Positions 52,191 to 59,999 of a stretch of 64,000 bases of DNA are shown piece by piece. The stretch covers positions 6,386,001 to 6,450,000 of the forward strand of contig NZ_CP070326.1 of assembly GCF_016917755.1 (NCBI RefSeq), given 5' to 3'. A model generated the notes under the pieces. It was given only the letters and a program-made list of their open reading frames with translations, was not told the DNA's origin and did not search any database. This stretch comes from Streptomyces noursei (lineage in GTDB: Bacteria; Actinomycetota; Actinomycetes; Streptomycetales; Streptomycetaceae). Both the position numbers and the translations under genes were made by a program. The stretch's first letter is position 1. Each line of letters begins with the position of its first letter.

Positions 52191-52496
52191 CCTCACCTCC
52201 AAGGTGGCACAAGCTGGTAGAGCTGGAATGCGTGATGAAGCTCTTGCGGTTCGCGTTTTCGCGTACTTCGGGGCATCCGTGCCGGGCGGCTCTCCCGCCA
52301 GGTGCTAAGGAGAACGATCCGGCGCGGCTCGTGGTTCGGCTGTGACGCTATCGCGATCCGCGGGCCGGTGTCGCCCAGAAGGAGCAGGGCAGCCGTCCGG
52401 AAGGCGACGGACGGCTCGCGGCGGAGCGTCTGTTACAGAGTGTAAAACCTCGGGCACGGACGGTGGTAGGGGTCTGGGGCGCCAAATCGAGGCTGA
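52191..52496. other. sigH-operon promoter region without a gene
   Basis: Contains the TTACAGAGTGTAA palindrome near the far end. A GTAAAACCTCGGG segment is AT-richer than its surroundings. No ORF or RNA gene was recognised. Confidence 0.5.
52433..52445. promoter_or_regulatory. BldD-like box upstream of ushX-sigH
   Basis: TTACAGAGTGTAA is a perfect palindrome around GAG and matches the BldD consensus TNACNC(A/T)GNGTNA at all but one defined position (C to G). BldD is known to repress sigH in S. coelicolor. The site is about 240 bp upstream of ushX. Confidence 0.55.
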
Positions 52497-52985
52497 TTAC
52501 GCTCCGTTGGCAGGTGCGGTACCCGCCAGTGAGTGCAGCGCATCTCCAGTGAGCCGGAAGACCGTCCATTCGTCCATGGGCTCGGCGCCGATGGATCGGT
52601 AAAAACCAATGGTCGGTTCGTTCCAATCGAGGACCGACCACTCGAAACGTTCGTAGCCGCGGGCCACGCAGATCTGTGCGAGGGCCGCCAGCAATGCCTT
52701 GCCGTGACCGCCGCCGCGCGCCTCGGGGCGGACGTACAGGTCCTCCAGGTAGACACCGTGCGTGCCCGTCCACGTCGAGAAGTTCCGGAACCACAGGGCG
52801 AAGCCGACCGGCTCCCCGGCGTCCTCGGCGATCAGCGCGAAGGCGGCCGGCTGCGGACCGAACAGCGCCTCCTTCAGCTGCGGTTCGGTGGCCCGCGCGG
52901 CCTCGGGGACGCGCTCGTAGGCGGCCAGTTCGCCGATCATGGCGAGGATGACGGGGACATCGTCGGGCAGCGCTTCGCGGATCAT
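52497..52985 (-). CDS. GNAT-family acetyltransferase, diamine acetyltransferase-like
   Basis: The product is 162 residues. N-terminal MIREALPDDVPVILAMIGEL is followed by the acetyl-CoA region LEDLYVRPEARGGGHGKALL and the C-terminal EWSVLDWNEPTIGFYRSIGA. These features, the acidic patch in the first 40 residues and the RYERF-like turn resemble the SSAT/diamine acetyltransferase group. Polyamines are a possible substrate. The gene is upstream of the sigH promoter region on the same strand and may share transcription, but the 306-bp gap makes that unlikely. Confidence 0.86.
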   Translation of the reverse strand: MIREALPDDVPVILAMIGELAAYERVPEAARATEPQLKEALFGPQPAAFALIAEDAGEPVGFALWFRNFSTWTGTHGVYLEDLYVRPEARGGGHGKALLAALAQICVARGYERFEWSVLDWNEPTIGFYRSIGAEPMDEWTVFRLTGDALHSLAGTAPANGA

Positions 52986-53049
52986 GCCGCAAGGCTAGAC
53001 CGGCGCCCCGGAACGCCCTGAGGGGGTCCGCCGCACGCCCCGGCCGGGC

Positions 53050-53310
53050 TCAGACCAGGACCTCGTCGACGAAGCACCAGCGCCACGAGGCGCCCGGTTC
53101 GAACGACCGCATCACCGGGTGGCCGGTCTCCTTGAAGTGCCCGGTGGCGTGGCGGTAGGGCGAGGAGTCGCAGCAGCCGACGTGCCCGCATTGCAGGCAG
53201 AGCCGCAGTTGCACCGGGTGGCTGCCGACGGCCAGGCACTCCAGGCAGGTCTCGCTCAGCGGCACCGGTTCGGCGCGCGGGAATTCGGGAACATGCGTGC
53301 ACTCGCTCAT
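53050..53310 (-). CDS. UBP-type zinc finger domain protein
   Basis: The product is 86 residues from ATG 53310 (MSECTHVPEFPRAEPVPLSE). A UBP-type zinc finger is complete: CLECLAVG, LRLCLQCGHVGCCDSSPYRH and ATGHFKETGHPVMRSFEPG. Ligands are C/C, C/C and three His in the usual order. In eukaryotes this fold binds the C-terminus of ubiquitin; bacterial copies of this size are common in actinobacteria with unknown partners. The gene is close to the GNAT gene (64 bp) on the same strand and divergent from the antiporter gene. Confidence 0.88.
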   Translation of the reverse strand: MSECTHVPEFPRAEPVPLSETCLECLAVGSHPVQLRLCLQCGHVGCCDSSPYRHATGHFKETGHPVMRSFEPGASWRWCFVDEVLV

Positions 53311-53370
53311 GATGGCCAGGTTAGATCGCCGGGACGGCCGGTGGGGGATGAGCGTGGGGACGGTGCGGGC

Positions 53371-54972
53371 GTGGACGTGATGCCGCTGTTGCTGCTGGTC
53401 GCGGGCAGCGCGGGGGTCGCCGGGCTGGCGCGGCGCACCCCGGTGCCGGCGCCGCTGCTGCTGGTCGCCGTGGGGCTCGGGGCCTCCTACATCCCCGGCA
53501 TCCCGGACTACACCCTCAACCCGCACATCGTGCTGCCGCTCCTGCTGCCCCCGCTGCTGCACACCGCCGCCCTGGACAGCTCCTACCTGGACCTGCGGGC
53601 CAATCTGCGGCCGGTGGCGCTGCTCTCCATCGGCTATGTGCTGTTCGCGACGCTGGCCGTCGGGTACGTGGCGTACCTGGTCATCCCGGACCTGCCGCTG
53701 ACCGCCGCGCTGGTCCTGGGCGCCGTCGTCGCCCCGCCGGACGCCGTCGCGGCCACCGCGATCGCCCGCAGACTGGGCCTGCCGCACCGGATCACGACGA
53801 TCCTCCAGGGCGAGTCGCTGGTCAACGACGCCACCGCGATCACCGCGTACAAGGTGGCGTTGGGCGCCGCCGTGGGAGCCAGCGCCTCCTGGGGCGCCGG
53901 CCTCCGGGAGTTCGCCGTGGCGTCCCTGGGCGGCATCGGGATCGGCCTGGTGCTGATGATGCCGCTGCACTGGCTGCGCTGCCGGCTGCGGGAATCGCCG
54001 CTCCTGGAGAACACCCTCTCCCTGCTCATCCCGTTCACCGCGTACGCCGCGGCCGAACAGGTCGGGGCCTCCGGGGTGCTGGCCGTCGTGGTCGTCGGCC
54101 TCTACCTGGGCCACCGCTCCTGGCAGGTCGACTTCGAGACCCGGCTCCAGGAGGAGGCGGTCTGGAAGATGGTCTCCTTCGTGCTGGAGTCCGCGGTCTT
54201 CGCGCTGATCGGACTCCAACTGCCGGTCGTGCTGCGCGGCCTGGGGGAGTTCAGCACGGCCCAGGCCCTCGGGTACGCGGCGGTGGTGTTCGGCGCCGTG
54301 GTGCTGGCGCGCTATCTGTGGGTCTTCCCCGCGACGTACCTGCCGCGGCTGCTGTCGGACCGGATCCGGACCCGCGAACCGGACACCACCTGGAACGCGC
54401 CGGTCATCGTCGGCTGGGCCGGGATGCGCGGGGTGGTCTCGCTGGCCATCGCCTTCTCCATCCCCGCGACGGTCCTGGACGGCGGCCCCTTCCCGGCCCG
54501 CAACCTCGTGCTGTTCCTGACCTTCACCACCGTCATCGGCACGCTGGTCGTCCAGGGGCTGACGCTGCCGCCGCTGATCCGGGCGCTGCGGCTGCCCGGC
54601 CGCGACGCCCAGGCCGAGACGCTGGCCGAAGCGCAGGCCCAGAACGAGGCGTCGCGGGCCGCCGAGGCCCGGCTCGACGCCCTGCTCCAGGACGAGCGGA
54701 ACGCCCTGCCGGGGCCACTGGCCGACCGGTTGCGCACGGTCATGGAACGCCGCCGCAACGCGGTCTGGGAGCGGCTGGGCGCCGTCAACGAGCTGACCGG
54801 GGAGTCCGCCGACGACACCTACCGGCGACTGGCCCGGGAGATGATCGAGACCGAGCGGCGGGTCTTCGTCGAGCTGCGGGACGCCCGGCGCATCGACGAC
54901 GAGATGATGCGGACGCTGCTGCGGCGGCTGGACCTGGAGGAGGCGGCGGCCTACCGGGAGGCCGAGGGCTGA
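53371..54972 (+). CDS. CPA1-family Na+/H+ antiporter
   Basis: The product is 533 residues from GTG 53371 (VDVMPLLLLVAGSAGVAGLA). About twelve transmembrane helices carry the CPA1 core: PPLLHTAALDSSYLDLRANL, VVAPPDAVAATAIARRLGLP with the ND-type acidic site, LQGESLVNDATAITAYKVAL, and YTAYAAAEQVGASGVLAVVV-like helices. Late helices contain VGWAGMRGVVSLAIAFSIPA. The C-terminal 100 residues are a soluble helical domain (EAQAQNEASRAAEARLDALL, MIETERRVFVELRDARRIDD), common in YjcE-like exchangers. Function is expected in sodium and pH homeostasis. Confidence 0.92.
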   Translation: MDVMPLLLLVAGSAGVAGLARRTPVPAPLLLVAVGLGASYIPGIPDYTLNPHIVLPLLLPPLLHTAALDSSYLDLRANLRPVALLSIGYVLFATLAVGYVAYLVIPDLPLTAALVLGAVVAPPDAVAATAIARRLGLPHRITTILQGESLVNDATAITAYKVALGAAVGASASWGAGLREFAVASLGGIGIGLVLMMPLHWLRCRLRESPLLENTLSLLIPFTAYAAAEQVGASGVLAVVVVGLYLGHRSWQVDFETRLQEEAVWKMVSFVLESAVFALIGLQLPVVLRGLGEFSTAQALGYAAVVFGAVVLARYLWVFPATYLPRLLSDRIRTREPDTTWNAPVIVGWAGMRGVVSLAIAFSIPATVLDGGPFPARNLVLFLTFTTVIGTLVVQGLTLPPLIRALRLPGRDAQAETLAEAQAQNEASRAAEARLDALLQDERNALPGPLADRLRTVMERRRNAVWERLGAVNELTGESADDTYRRLAREMIETERRVFVELRDARRIDDEMMRTLLRRLDLEEAAAYREAEG

Positions 54973-55024
54973 GGCCGCGGGCTGGGGCCTGTCGGCGAGT
55001 CGGCCGGGCCCCGTCGGGCGGGCC

Positions 55025-55930
55025 TCAGGCAGTGCCGGTGACGACGGCGGCGACGGTGCTGCCGGGCGGGAAGGCGCCCCGCTCGGCCAGGGTGGCCAGG
55101 GCGAGCAGCAGCTTGGCGACGTAGACCCGTTCGACGGGCAGGCCGTGCCGCTCCTCGAAGGCGTCGGCGAACGCGTCGAGTTCGGGGGTGCGGCGGGCGT
55201 AGCCGCCGCAGTGGAAGTCCTCCGCCAGCGTCCAGTCGCCGCGGACGTCGCCGAAGGCCGCGCGCTGGAGGTCGGCGACCGTCCCGTGGAGGAAGTGCGG
55301 GCTGCCGCCCTTGAGGACCGGTATGCCCAGCGCGCGCTGGCCGGGGCCGAGGCCGGCGGCGAGCCCGGCCAAGGTGCCGCCGGTGCCGCAGGCCACCGCG
55401 ACCGTGTCGGCCTGCCCGCGCAGCTCCCGGCCCAACTCCGTGCAGCCCTGTGCGGCGAGGGCGTTGCTGCCGCCCTCGGGTATGAGGCGGAAGGCGCCGA
55501 ACCGCTCGTGGAGGGCGGCGAGCACCTCCGGGTCGGACGCGCGGCGGTAGGTCGCGCGGTCGACGAAGTGCAGTTCCATCCCGTCGGCGGCGCAGCGCGC
55601 CAGGGACCAGTTGAGCGGGGCGCCGGCGAGCTCGTCGCCGCGGACCACGCCGATGGTCGTGAAGCCGAGCAGCCGGCCCGCGGCGGCCGTGGCGCGCAGG
55701 TGGTTGGAGTACGCGCCGCCGAAGGTGAGCAGCGCACGGTCGCCGGCCTCGGTCGCGGCTCGGAGGTTGGGGGCCAGCTTGCGCCACTTGTTGCCCGGCA
55801 GGGCGGGGTGGATGAGGTCGTCGCGCTTGAGCACCAGCCGGACGCCGTGGCGGGTGAACCGCTCGTCGTCGACGGGCTGGAGGGGGGAGGGGAGGCGGGG
55901 GCGGAGGGCCTGGGGATCGGGGCTGGTCAC
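55025..55930 (-). CDS. PLP-dependent ACC deaminase / D-cysteine desulfhydrase family protein
   Basis: The product is 301 residues from GTG 55930; no good ribosome site is visible and the frame stays open further upstream through Pro-rich codons. The fold-type II PLP enzyme motifs are LVLKRDDLIHPALPGNKWRK with the PLP Lys, LTFGGAYSNHLRATAAAGRL (SNH), FRLIPEGGSNALAAQGCTEL and TVAVACGTGGTLAGLAAGLG (phosphate loop). D-cysteine desulfhydrase and ACC deaminase share this pattern and cannot be separated here. The gene is convergent with the antiporter gene. Confidence 0.87.
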   Translation of the reverse strand: MTSPDPQALRPRLPSPLQPVDDERFTRHGVRLVLKRDDLIHPALPGNKWRKLAPNLRAATEAGDRALLTFGGAYSNHLRATAAAGRLLGFTTIGVVRGDELAGAPLNWSLARCAADGMELHFVDRATYRRASDPEVLAALHERFGAFRLIPEGGSNALAAQGCTELGRELRGQADTVAVACGTGGTLAGLAAGLGPGQRALGIPVLKGGSPHFLHGTVADLQRAAFGDVRGDWTLAEDFHCGGYARRTPELDAFADAFEERHGLPVERVYVAKLLLALATLAERGAFPPGSTVAAVVTGTA

Positions 55931-55988
55931 GGGAGCGGGGAGGGGATGGGGAGGGGAAGGGGGACGGGGGTGCGGTAGTGGTGTGGCG

Positions 55989-56222
55989 TCAGCCCTGCAG
56001 GAAGCCGTCGCCGTGGGCGCTGATGTGGGCTTCGAGGGCGGTGAGGGCGCTCTGGGTGGCATCGGGGGTGCCACTGCCGCGGCGCTCCGCGTAATAGGCC
56101 GCGCCGAGCTTCCTCAGGAGGTCGTTGCCCGCGCGCTGCTGCTGCAACTCGTCGACCTTCTGCTTGCCCTGGGCCAGCCCCTGCTTGGCCTGCTCCTTGG
56201 CGCGGTCGAGAAACCCTGACAT
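55989..56222 (-). CDS. small conserved hypothetical protein (77 aa)
   Basis: The product is 77 residues from ATG 56220-56222 (MSGFLDRAKEQAKQGLAQGK). It is a soluble amphipathic helical protein: KQKVDELQQQRAGNDLLRKL reads as a coiled coil, then GAAYYAERRGSGTPDATQSA and a short helix to the end. No catalytic motif is present. Similar small proteins are widespread in actinobacteria, with no known function. It lies 58 bp upstream of the ACC deaminase-like gene on the same strand, so co-transcription is plausible. Confidence 0.75.
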   Translation of the reverse strand: MSGFLDRAKEQAKQGLAQGKQKVDELQQQRAGNDLLRKLGAAYYAERRGSGTPDATQSALTALEAHISAHGDGFLQG

Positions 56223-56344
56223 TGCTGCCTCCCTGGCGTACGGGCCGGTGCGACCCGGTCGGTGTCGGTTTCGTAAGGGATCAACGGCGGGGACGGCCGA
56301 ACGGTTCCCGTGCCAGGCTGGGGGATGTGGGCGAGGAGCGCGAC

Positions 56345-57127
56345 ATGGGTGAGCCGGTTGGTGCAGCGGGGGCGGACTCCGGCCGGACCGTCCGGGGGAC
56401 TTATCGGGAGCGGGCGTCGCGGCTGCCGGGGGCGGTGCTGTGGAGCACCACCACGCTGCCCGGGGCGGGGCCGGTGCTGCCCGACGGGTGCACGGACCTG
56501 ATCTGGAGCGCGGGGCGGCTGCTGGTGGCCGGGCCGGACACCGGGCCGCAGCGCGTGGACGCCGCGGTGCCGGACGGCACGCGCTGGGTGGGGCTGCGGT
56601 TCGCGCCGGGGCAGGGGCCGGCGGTCTTCGGGGTGCCGGCCCATGAACTGCGCGACCGGCGGGTGCCGTTGGAGGACCTGTGGGGCGCCCGGCGGGCCCG
56701 CGAACTGGCGGAGCAGGCGGCGGTCGACGGCCCGGGGGCGGTGCTGGAGGAGGTCGCGCGGGACCGGTTGCGGGCGGCCGGGCGGTGGGCCGCCGGGGCC
56801 GGTGCGCGCGGTGAGCTGCCCGGGCGGGACGGGCGGACCGCGGCGTTGGTGACCGCGCTCGGGCGCGGCCGGCCGGTGGCGGAGGCCGCCCGGCTGGCCG
56901 GGCTGGGCGAACGGCAGCTGCACCGGCACAGCCTGGCGGTGTTCGGGTACGGACCGAAGACGCTGAGCCGGGTGCTGCGGCTGGTGCGGGCGCTGGATCT
57001 GGCCCGCGCCGGCGTCCCGTACGCCGAGGTCGCGGCGCGCGCCGGATACGCGGACCAGGCCCATTTGGCGCGCGAGGTGAAGTCACTTGCGGGGGCCGCG
57101 ATGGGAGCGGTCCTCGGCGCGGGTTAG
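56345..57127 (+). CDS. AraC-type transcriptional regulator
   Basis: The product is 260 residues from ATG 56345, with GAGGAG 7 nt upstream. The N-terminal domain is ERASRLPGAVLWSTTTLPGA, DGCTDLIWSAGRLLVAGPDT and GLRFAPGQGPAVFGVPAHEL, the DUF6597 (cupin-like) pattern. The C-terminal HTH pair follows: PVAEAARLAGLGERQLHRHS, FGYGPKTLSRVLRLVRALDL and YAEVAARAGYADQAHLAREV. The last residues (AGAAMGAVLGAG) are short. The next gene, glsA, begins 10 bp after the stop, so this regulator probably controls or shares transcription with it. Confidence 0.87.
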   Translation: MGEPVGAAGADSGRTVRGTYRERASRLPGAVLWSTTTLPGAGPVLPDGCTDLIWSAGRLLVAGPDTGPQRVDAAVPDGTRWVGLRFAPGQGPAVFGVPAHELRDRRVPLEDLWGARRARELAEQAAVDGPGAVLEEVARDRLRAAGRWAAGAGARGELPGRDGRTAALVTALGRGRPVAEAARLAGLGERQLHRHSLAVFGYGPKTLSRVLRLVRALDLARAGVPYAEVAARAGYADQAHLAREVKSLAGAAMGAVLGAG

Positions 57128-57137
57128 CGTGTCCGGT

Positions 57138-58055
57138 ATGGACTACCAGGCCGTTCTTGAAGAGGTAGCGGCCTATGCGAGGCCGTTCGTGGGGCGCGGG
57201 CACGTCGCCGACTACATTCCGGCGTTGGCGGAGGTGTCCCCGGACCGCTTCGGGATCGCGATAGCGGACATCAACGGCGAGGTGTACGGGACCGGTGACT
57301 GGCAGGTCCCGTTCTCCGTGCAGTCGATCTCCAAGGCGTTCTCGCTGGCGCTGGTGATGGCCGGGTCCCATGGGGACGACGACATCTGGCAGCGGGTCGG
57401 GCGGGAGCCCTCGGGGACGCCGTTCAACTCCCTGGTGCAGCTGGAGTGGGAGAACGGGATTCCGAGGAATCCTTTCATCAACGCGGGCGCGCTGGTGGTG
57501 ACGGACCGCCTGCTGACCATGACCGGTGACGCCAGCACCTCGATGCTGGAGTTCCTCCAGGCCGAGAGCGGCAATGCGGAGCTGGCGTTCGACCAGGCGG
57601 TGGCCGGTTCCGAGGCCGACCACGGGGACCGCAACGCGGCCCTGGCGCACTTCATGGCGTCGTTCGGGAATCTGGAGAACCCCGTGCCGAGCGTCATCGA
57701 GCACTACTTCTGGCAGTGCTCGATCGAGATGTCCTGCCGGGACCTGGCGGTGGCCGGCGGGTTCCTGGCCCGGCACGGGCTGCGGGCCGACGGGAGCCGG
57801 CTGCTGGAGGCGCGCGAGGCCAAGCGCATCAACGCGGTGATGCTGACCTGCGGCACGTACGACGCCGCCGGGGAGTTCGCCTACCGGGTGGGTCTGCCGG
57901 CGAAGAGCGGGGTGGGCGGCGGCATCGTGGCCGTGGTGCCGGGGCGGTGCACGCTGTGCGTGTGGAGCCCGGGGTTGGACGCGCGGGGCAACTCCGTGGC
58001 CGGGATGGCGGCGCTCGACCAGTTCACCACGCTCACCGGCTGGTCGGTCTTCTAG
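57138..58055 (+). CDS. glsA: glutaminase (beta-lactamase-fold)
   Basis: The enzyme hydrolyses glutamine to glutamate and ammonia. The product is 305 residues. Active-site landmarks are the nucleophile Ser-x-x-Lys in WQVPFSVQSISKAFSLALVM, the Asn of PFINAGALVVTDRLL, GNLENPVPSVIEHYFWQCSI, MLTCGTYDAAGEFAYRVGLP and AKSGVGGGIVAVVPG. This is the full GlsA pattern. The start MDYQAVLEEVAAYARPFVGR is preceded by GTGTCCGGT. The gene is 10 bp after the AraC-type gene, implying an operon. Confidence 0.96.
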   Translation: MDYQAVLEEVAAYARPFVGRGHVADYIPALAEVSPDRFGIAIADINGEVYGTGDWQVPFSVQSISKAFSLALVMAGSHGDDDIWQRVGREPSGTPFNSLVQLEWENGIPRNPFINAGALVVTDRLLTMTGDASTSMLEFLQAESGNAELAFDQAVAGSEADHGDRNAALAHFMASFGNLENPVPSVIEHYFWQCSIEMSCRDLAVAGGFLARHGLRADGSRLLEAREAKRINAVMLTCGTYDAAGEFAYRVGLPAKSGVGGGIVAVVPGRCTLCVWSPGLDARGNSVAGMAALDQFTTLTGWSVF

Positions 58056-58155
58056 GGCGGGCCCCCGGGCGGGCCGATGGCCGCCCGGCCGGGTGGGCTG
58101 GCGTTGTGGGGTCGGGAGCGGCGGCGCATGGTGGGCGGTAGGAGGTGCACCTGCC

Positions 58156-58389
58156 ATGGAGCATGAGATGCGCGCGGAGTATGCGGAGGGCGTGCTGCCG
58201 CACGAGGACACGCCGGTCAAGAAGTGGCACATGACCAGGGTGGGCGCGACCATCGCGATGTGCGGCCAGCCGCTGGCCCCGGCCGCCGTCACCCAATCGG
58301 CCGGCAAGTGGGGGACGGCCGAGGCGCAGCCGTTCTGCCGCACCTGCGGCGTGATGTACCTGGAGGAGCATCCGCAGGACACCGAATGA
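58156..58389 (+). CDS. small zinc-ribbon-like conserved protein (77 aa)
   Basis: The product is 77 residues from ATG 58156, with GGAGGT 9 nt upstream. It begins MEHEMRAEYAEGVLPHEDTP and contains KKWHMTRVGATIAMCGQPLA and AQPFCRTCGVMYLEEH. The C-G and C-x-x-C pairs with a preceding His suggest a small zinc ribbon. Such proteins are conserved in Streptomyces and are of unknown role; I do not assign a name. It follows glsA by 100 bp and converges on the VOC gene. Confidence 0.75.
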   Translation: MEHEMRAEYAEGVLPHEDTPVKKWHMTRVGATIAMCGQPLAPAAVTQSAGKWGTAEAQPFCRTCGVMYLEEHPQDTE

Positions 58390-58414
58390 CCGGGACGGCC
58401 GGCCGGGCCCGGCC

Positions 58415-58822
58415 CTAGGACAGCGGGGCGAAGAGGTCCACCCCGTGGCCGTCCGGGTCCTGGACGACGGCGTAGCGCTGGCCCCAGTCGGCGTCCCAGG
58501 GTGCCTTCCCACCCCGGTAGCCGGCGGCGGTGAGGTCCCTGTACACGGCGTCGACGTGGGCGGCGTCCGCGCAGGCGAAGGCCAGGCCGGTGGGGGCGCC
58601 GGCCGGAAGCGGCGCCCAGTCGGGGTCGAGTGAGCGGGCGGTCTCGTGGGTGTCCCACATCAGGCGGAGGCCGCCGGGGAGCGGTGCCTCGGCGTGCGGG
58701 GCGGTGTCGCTGCCGTCGGGGACGGTGAGGCCGAGCCGGCGGTAGAACGCCAGGGAAGCGGCCATGTCGGCCACCACCAGGCCGATCGCGTCGAGGCGGG
58801 GTACTACGGGTGGGGTGTTCAT
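58415..58822 (-). CDS. VOC-superfamily protein (glyoxalase/bleomycin-resistance fold)
   Basis: The product is 135 residues from ATG 58822. It reads as two beta-alpha-beta-beta-beta modules: LDAIGLVVADMAASLAFYRR, LGLTVPDGSDTAPHAEAPLP and later FACADAAHVDAVYRDLTAAG, WGQRYAVVQDPDGHGVDLFA. Metal ligands of glyoxalase type could be the His in APHAE and the Glu/His residues near DPDGHGVDLF. The length fits a single VOC protein. Function is unknown (detoxification or antibiotic binding are usual guesses). It is convergent with the zinc-ribbon gene. Confidence 0.85.
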   Translation of the reverse strand: MNTPPVVPRLDAIGLVVADMAASLAFYRRLGLTVPDGSDTAPHAEAPLPGGLRLMWDTHETARSLDPDWAPLPAGAPTGLAFACADAAHVDAVYRDLTAAGYRGGKAPWDADWGQRYAVVQDPDGHGVDLFAPLS

Positions 58823-58890
58823 GGCCGCGAGCGTAGGAGCGGCGGCGGGGCGCCGTCTTGAAGAAATCGGACGCCGCCGGGCCGGGGCCG

Positions 58891-59829
58891 TCAGGGGATG
58901 TGGACGACCTGGCCGGCGTAGGAGAGGTTGCCGCCGAAGGCGAAGAGCAGCACCGGGGCGCCGGCCGGGACCTCGCGGCGCTCGACCAGCTTGGCCAGGG
59001 CGAGCGGGACCGAGGCGGCCGAGGTGTTGCCGGAGTCGACGACGTCCCGGGCGACGACGGCGTTGACCGCGCCGATGCGCTCCGCGACCGGCTCGATGAT
59101 CCGCAGGTTGGCCTGGTGGAGGACGACGCCGGCCAGCTCCTCGGGGCGCAGGCCGGCCCGGTCGCAGACCTTGCGGGCGATGGCCGGGAGCCGGGTGGTC
59201 GCCCAGCGGTAGACGGTCTGGCCCTCCTGGGAGAAGCGGGCCGGGGTGCCCTCGATGCGGACGGCGTTGCCCATCTCCGGGACCGACCCCCACAGCACCG
59301 GGCTGATGCCGGGCTCGGGGGAGGCGGTGACCACCGCGGCCGCGGCGCCGTCGCCGACCAGGACGCAGGTGGAGCGGTCCGTCCAGTCCACCACGTCGGT
59401 GAACTTCTCCGCGCCGATGACCAGGGCGTTCGTCGCCGAGCCGGCTCGGATCGCGTGGTCGGCGGTGGCCAGCGCGTGGGTGAAGCCAGCACAGACGACG
59501 TTGATGTCCATCGTGGCCGGCGCGGCCAGGCCCAGGCGGGCCGCGACCCGGGCCGCGGTGTTGGGGCTGCGGTCGGTGGCGGTGCAGGTGGCGACCAGCA
59601 CCAGGTCGATGTCCTTGGTGGCCAGGCCGGCGGCGGCCAGGGCCTTCTCGGCGGCCGCGGCGGCCATCGCGTCCACCGTCTCCTCCGGCGCCGCGACGTG
59701 CCGGGTGCGGATGCCGACGCGGCTGCGGATCCAGGCGTCGTCGGTGTCGACCATTCCGGCGAGCTCGTCGTTGGTCAGCACACGGGAGGGCTGGTAGTGG
59801 CCGAGGGCCAGGATGCGCGACCCGATCAT
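58891..59829 (-). CDS. fabH: beta-ketoacyl-ACP synthase III (FabH-like)
   Basis: The product is 312 residues. The Cys-His-Asn triad is C113 (INVVCAGFTHAL), H238 (GVVLHQANLRI) and N268 (DSGNTSAASVPL), as in FabH and related KAS III enzymes. ACP-docking and fold landmarks are DDAWIRSRVGIRTRHVAAPE, AARVAARLGLAAPATMDINV and CVLVGDGAAAAVVTASPEPG. No FAS gene cluster surrounds it, so it may be a second, starter-unit-specific KAS III rather than the housekeeping FabH of the fab operon. The next gene, copA, is upstream on the same strand with a 170-bp gap. Confidence 0.88.
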   Translation of the reverse strand: MIGSRILALGHYQPSRVLTNDELAGMVDTDDAWIRSRVGIRTRHVAAPEETVDAMAAAAAEKALAAAGLATKDIDLVLVATCTATDRSPNTAARVAARLGLAAPATMDINVVCAGFTHALATADHAIRAGSATNALVIGAEKFTDVVDWTDRSTCVLVGDGAAAAVVTASPEPGISPVLWGSVPEMGNAVRIEGTPARFSQEGQTVYRWATTRLPAIARKVCDRAGLRPEELAGVVLHQANLRIIEPVAERIGAVNAVVARDVVDSGNTSAASVPLALAKLVERREVPAGAPVLLFAFGGNLSYAGQVVHIP

Positions 59830-59999
59830 GAGGTCCCCTGCGGTACGTGGAGCGGGCGGTACCCGCACAGTCTCGCCGCTCGCCGGCGCCGGAAGGATGT
59901 GCGAACCGCCAACGTTCGGCGCCGAGAACTGGAGGCTTCCGACGCGACCCGGCCCCGGCGGCGCGGTGCGCGGCCGGGGCCGGGACGGGCCGCGGGGGC

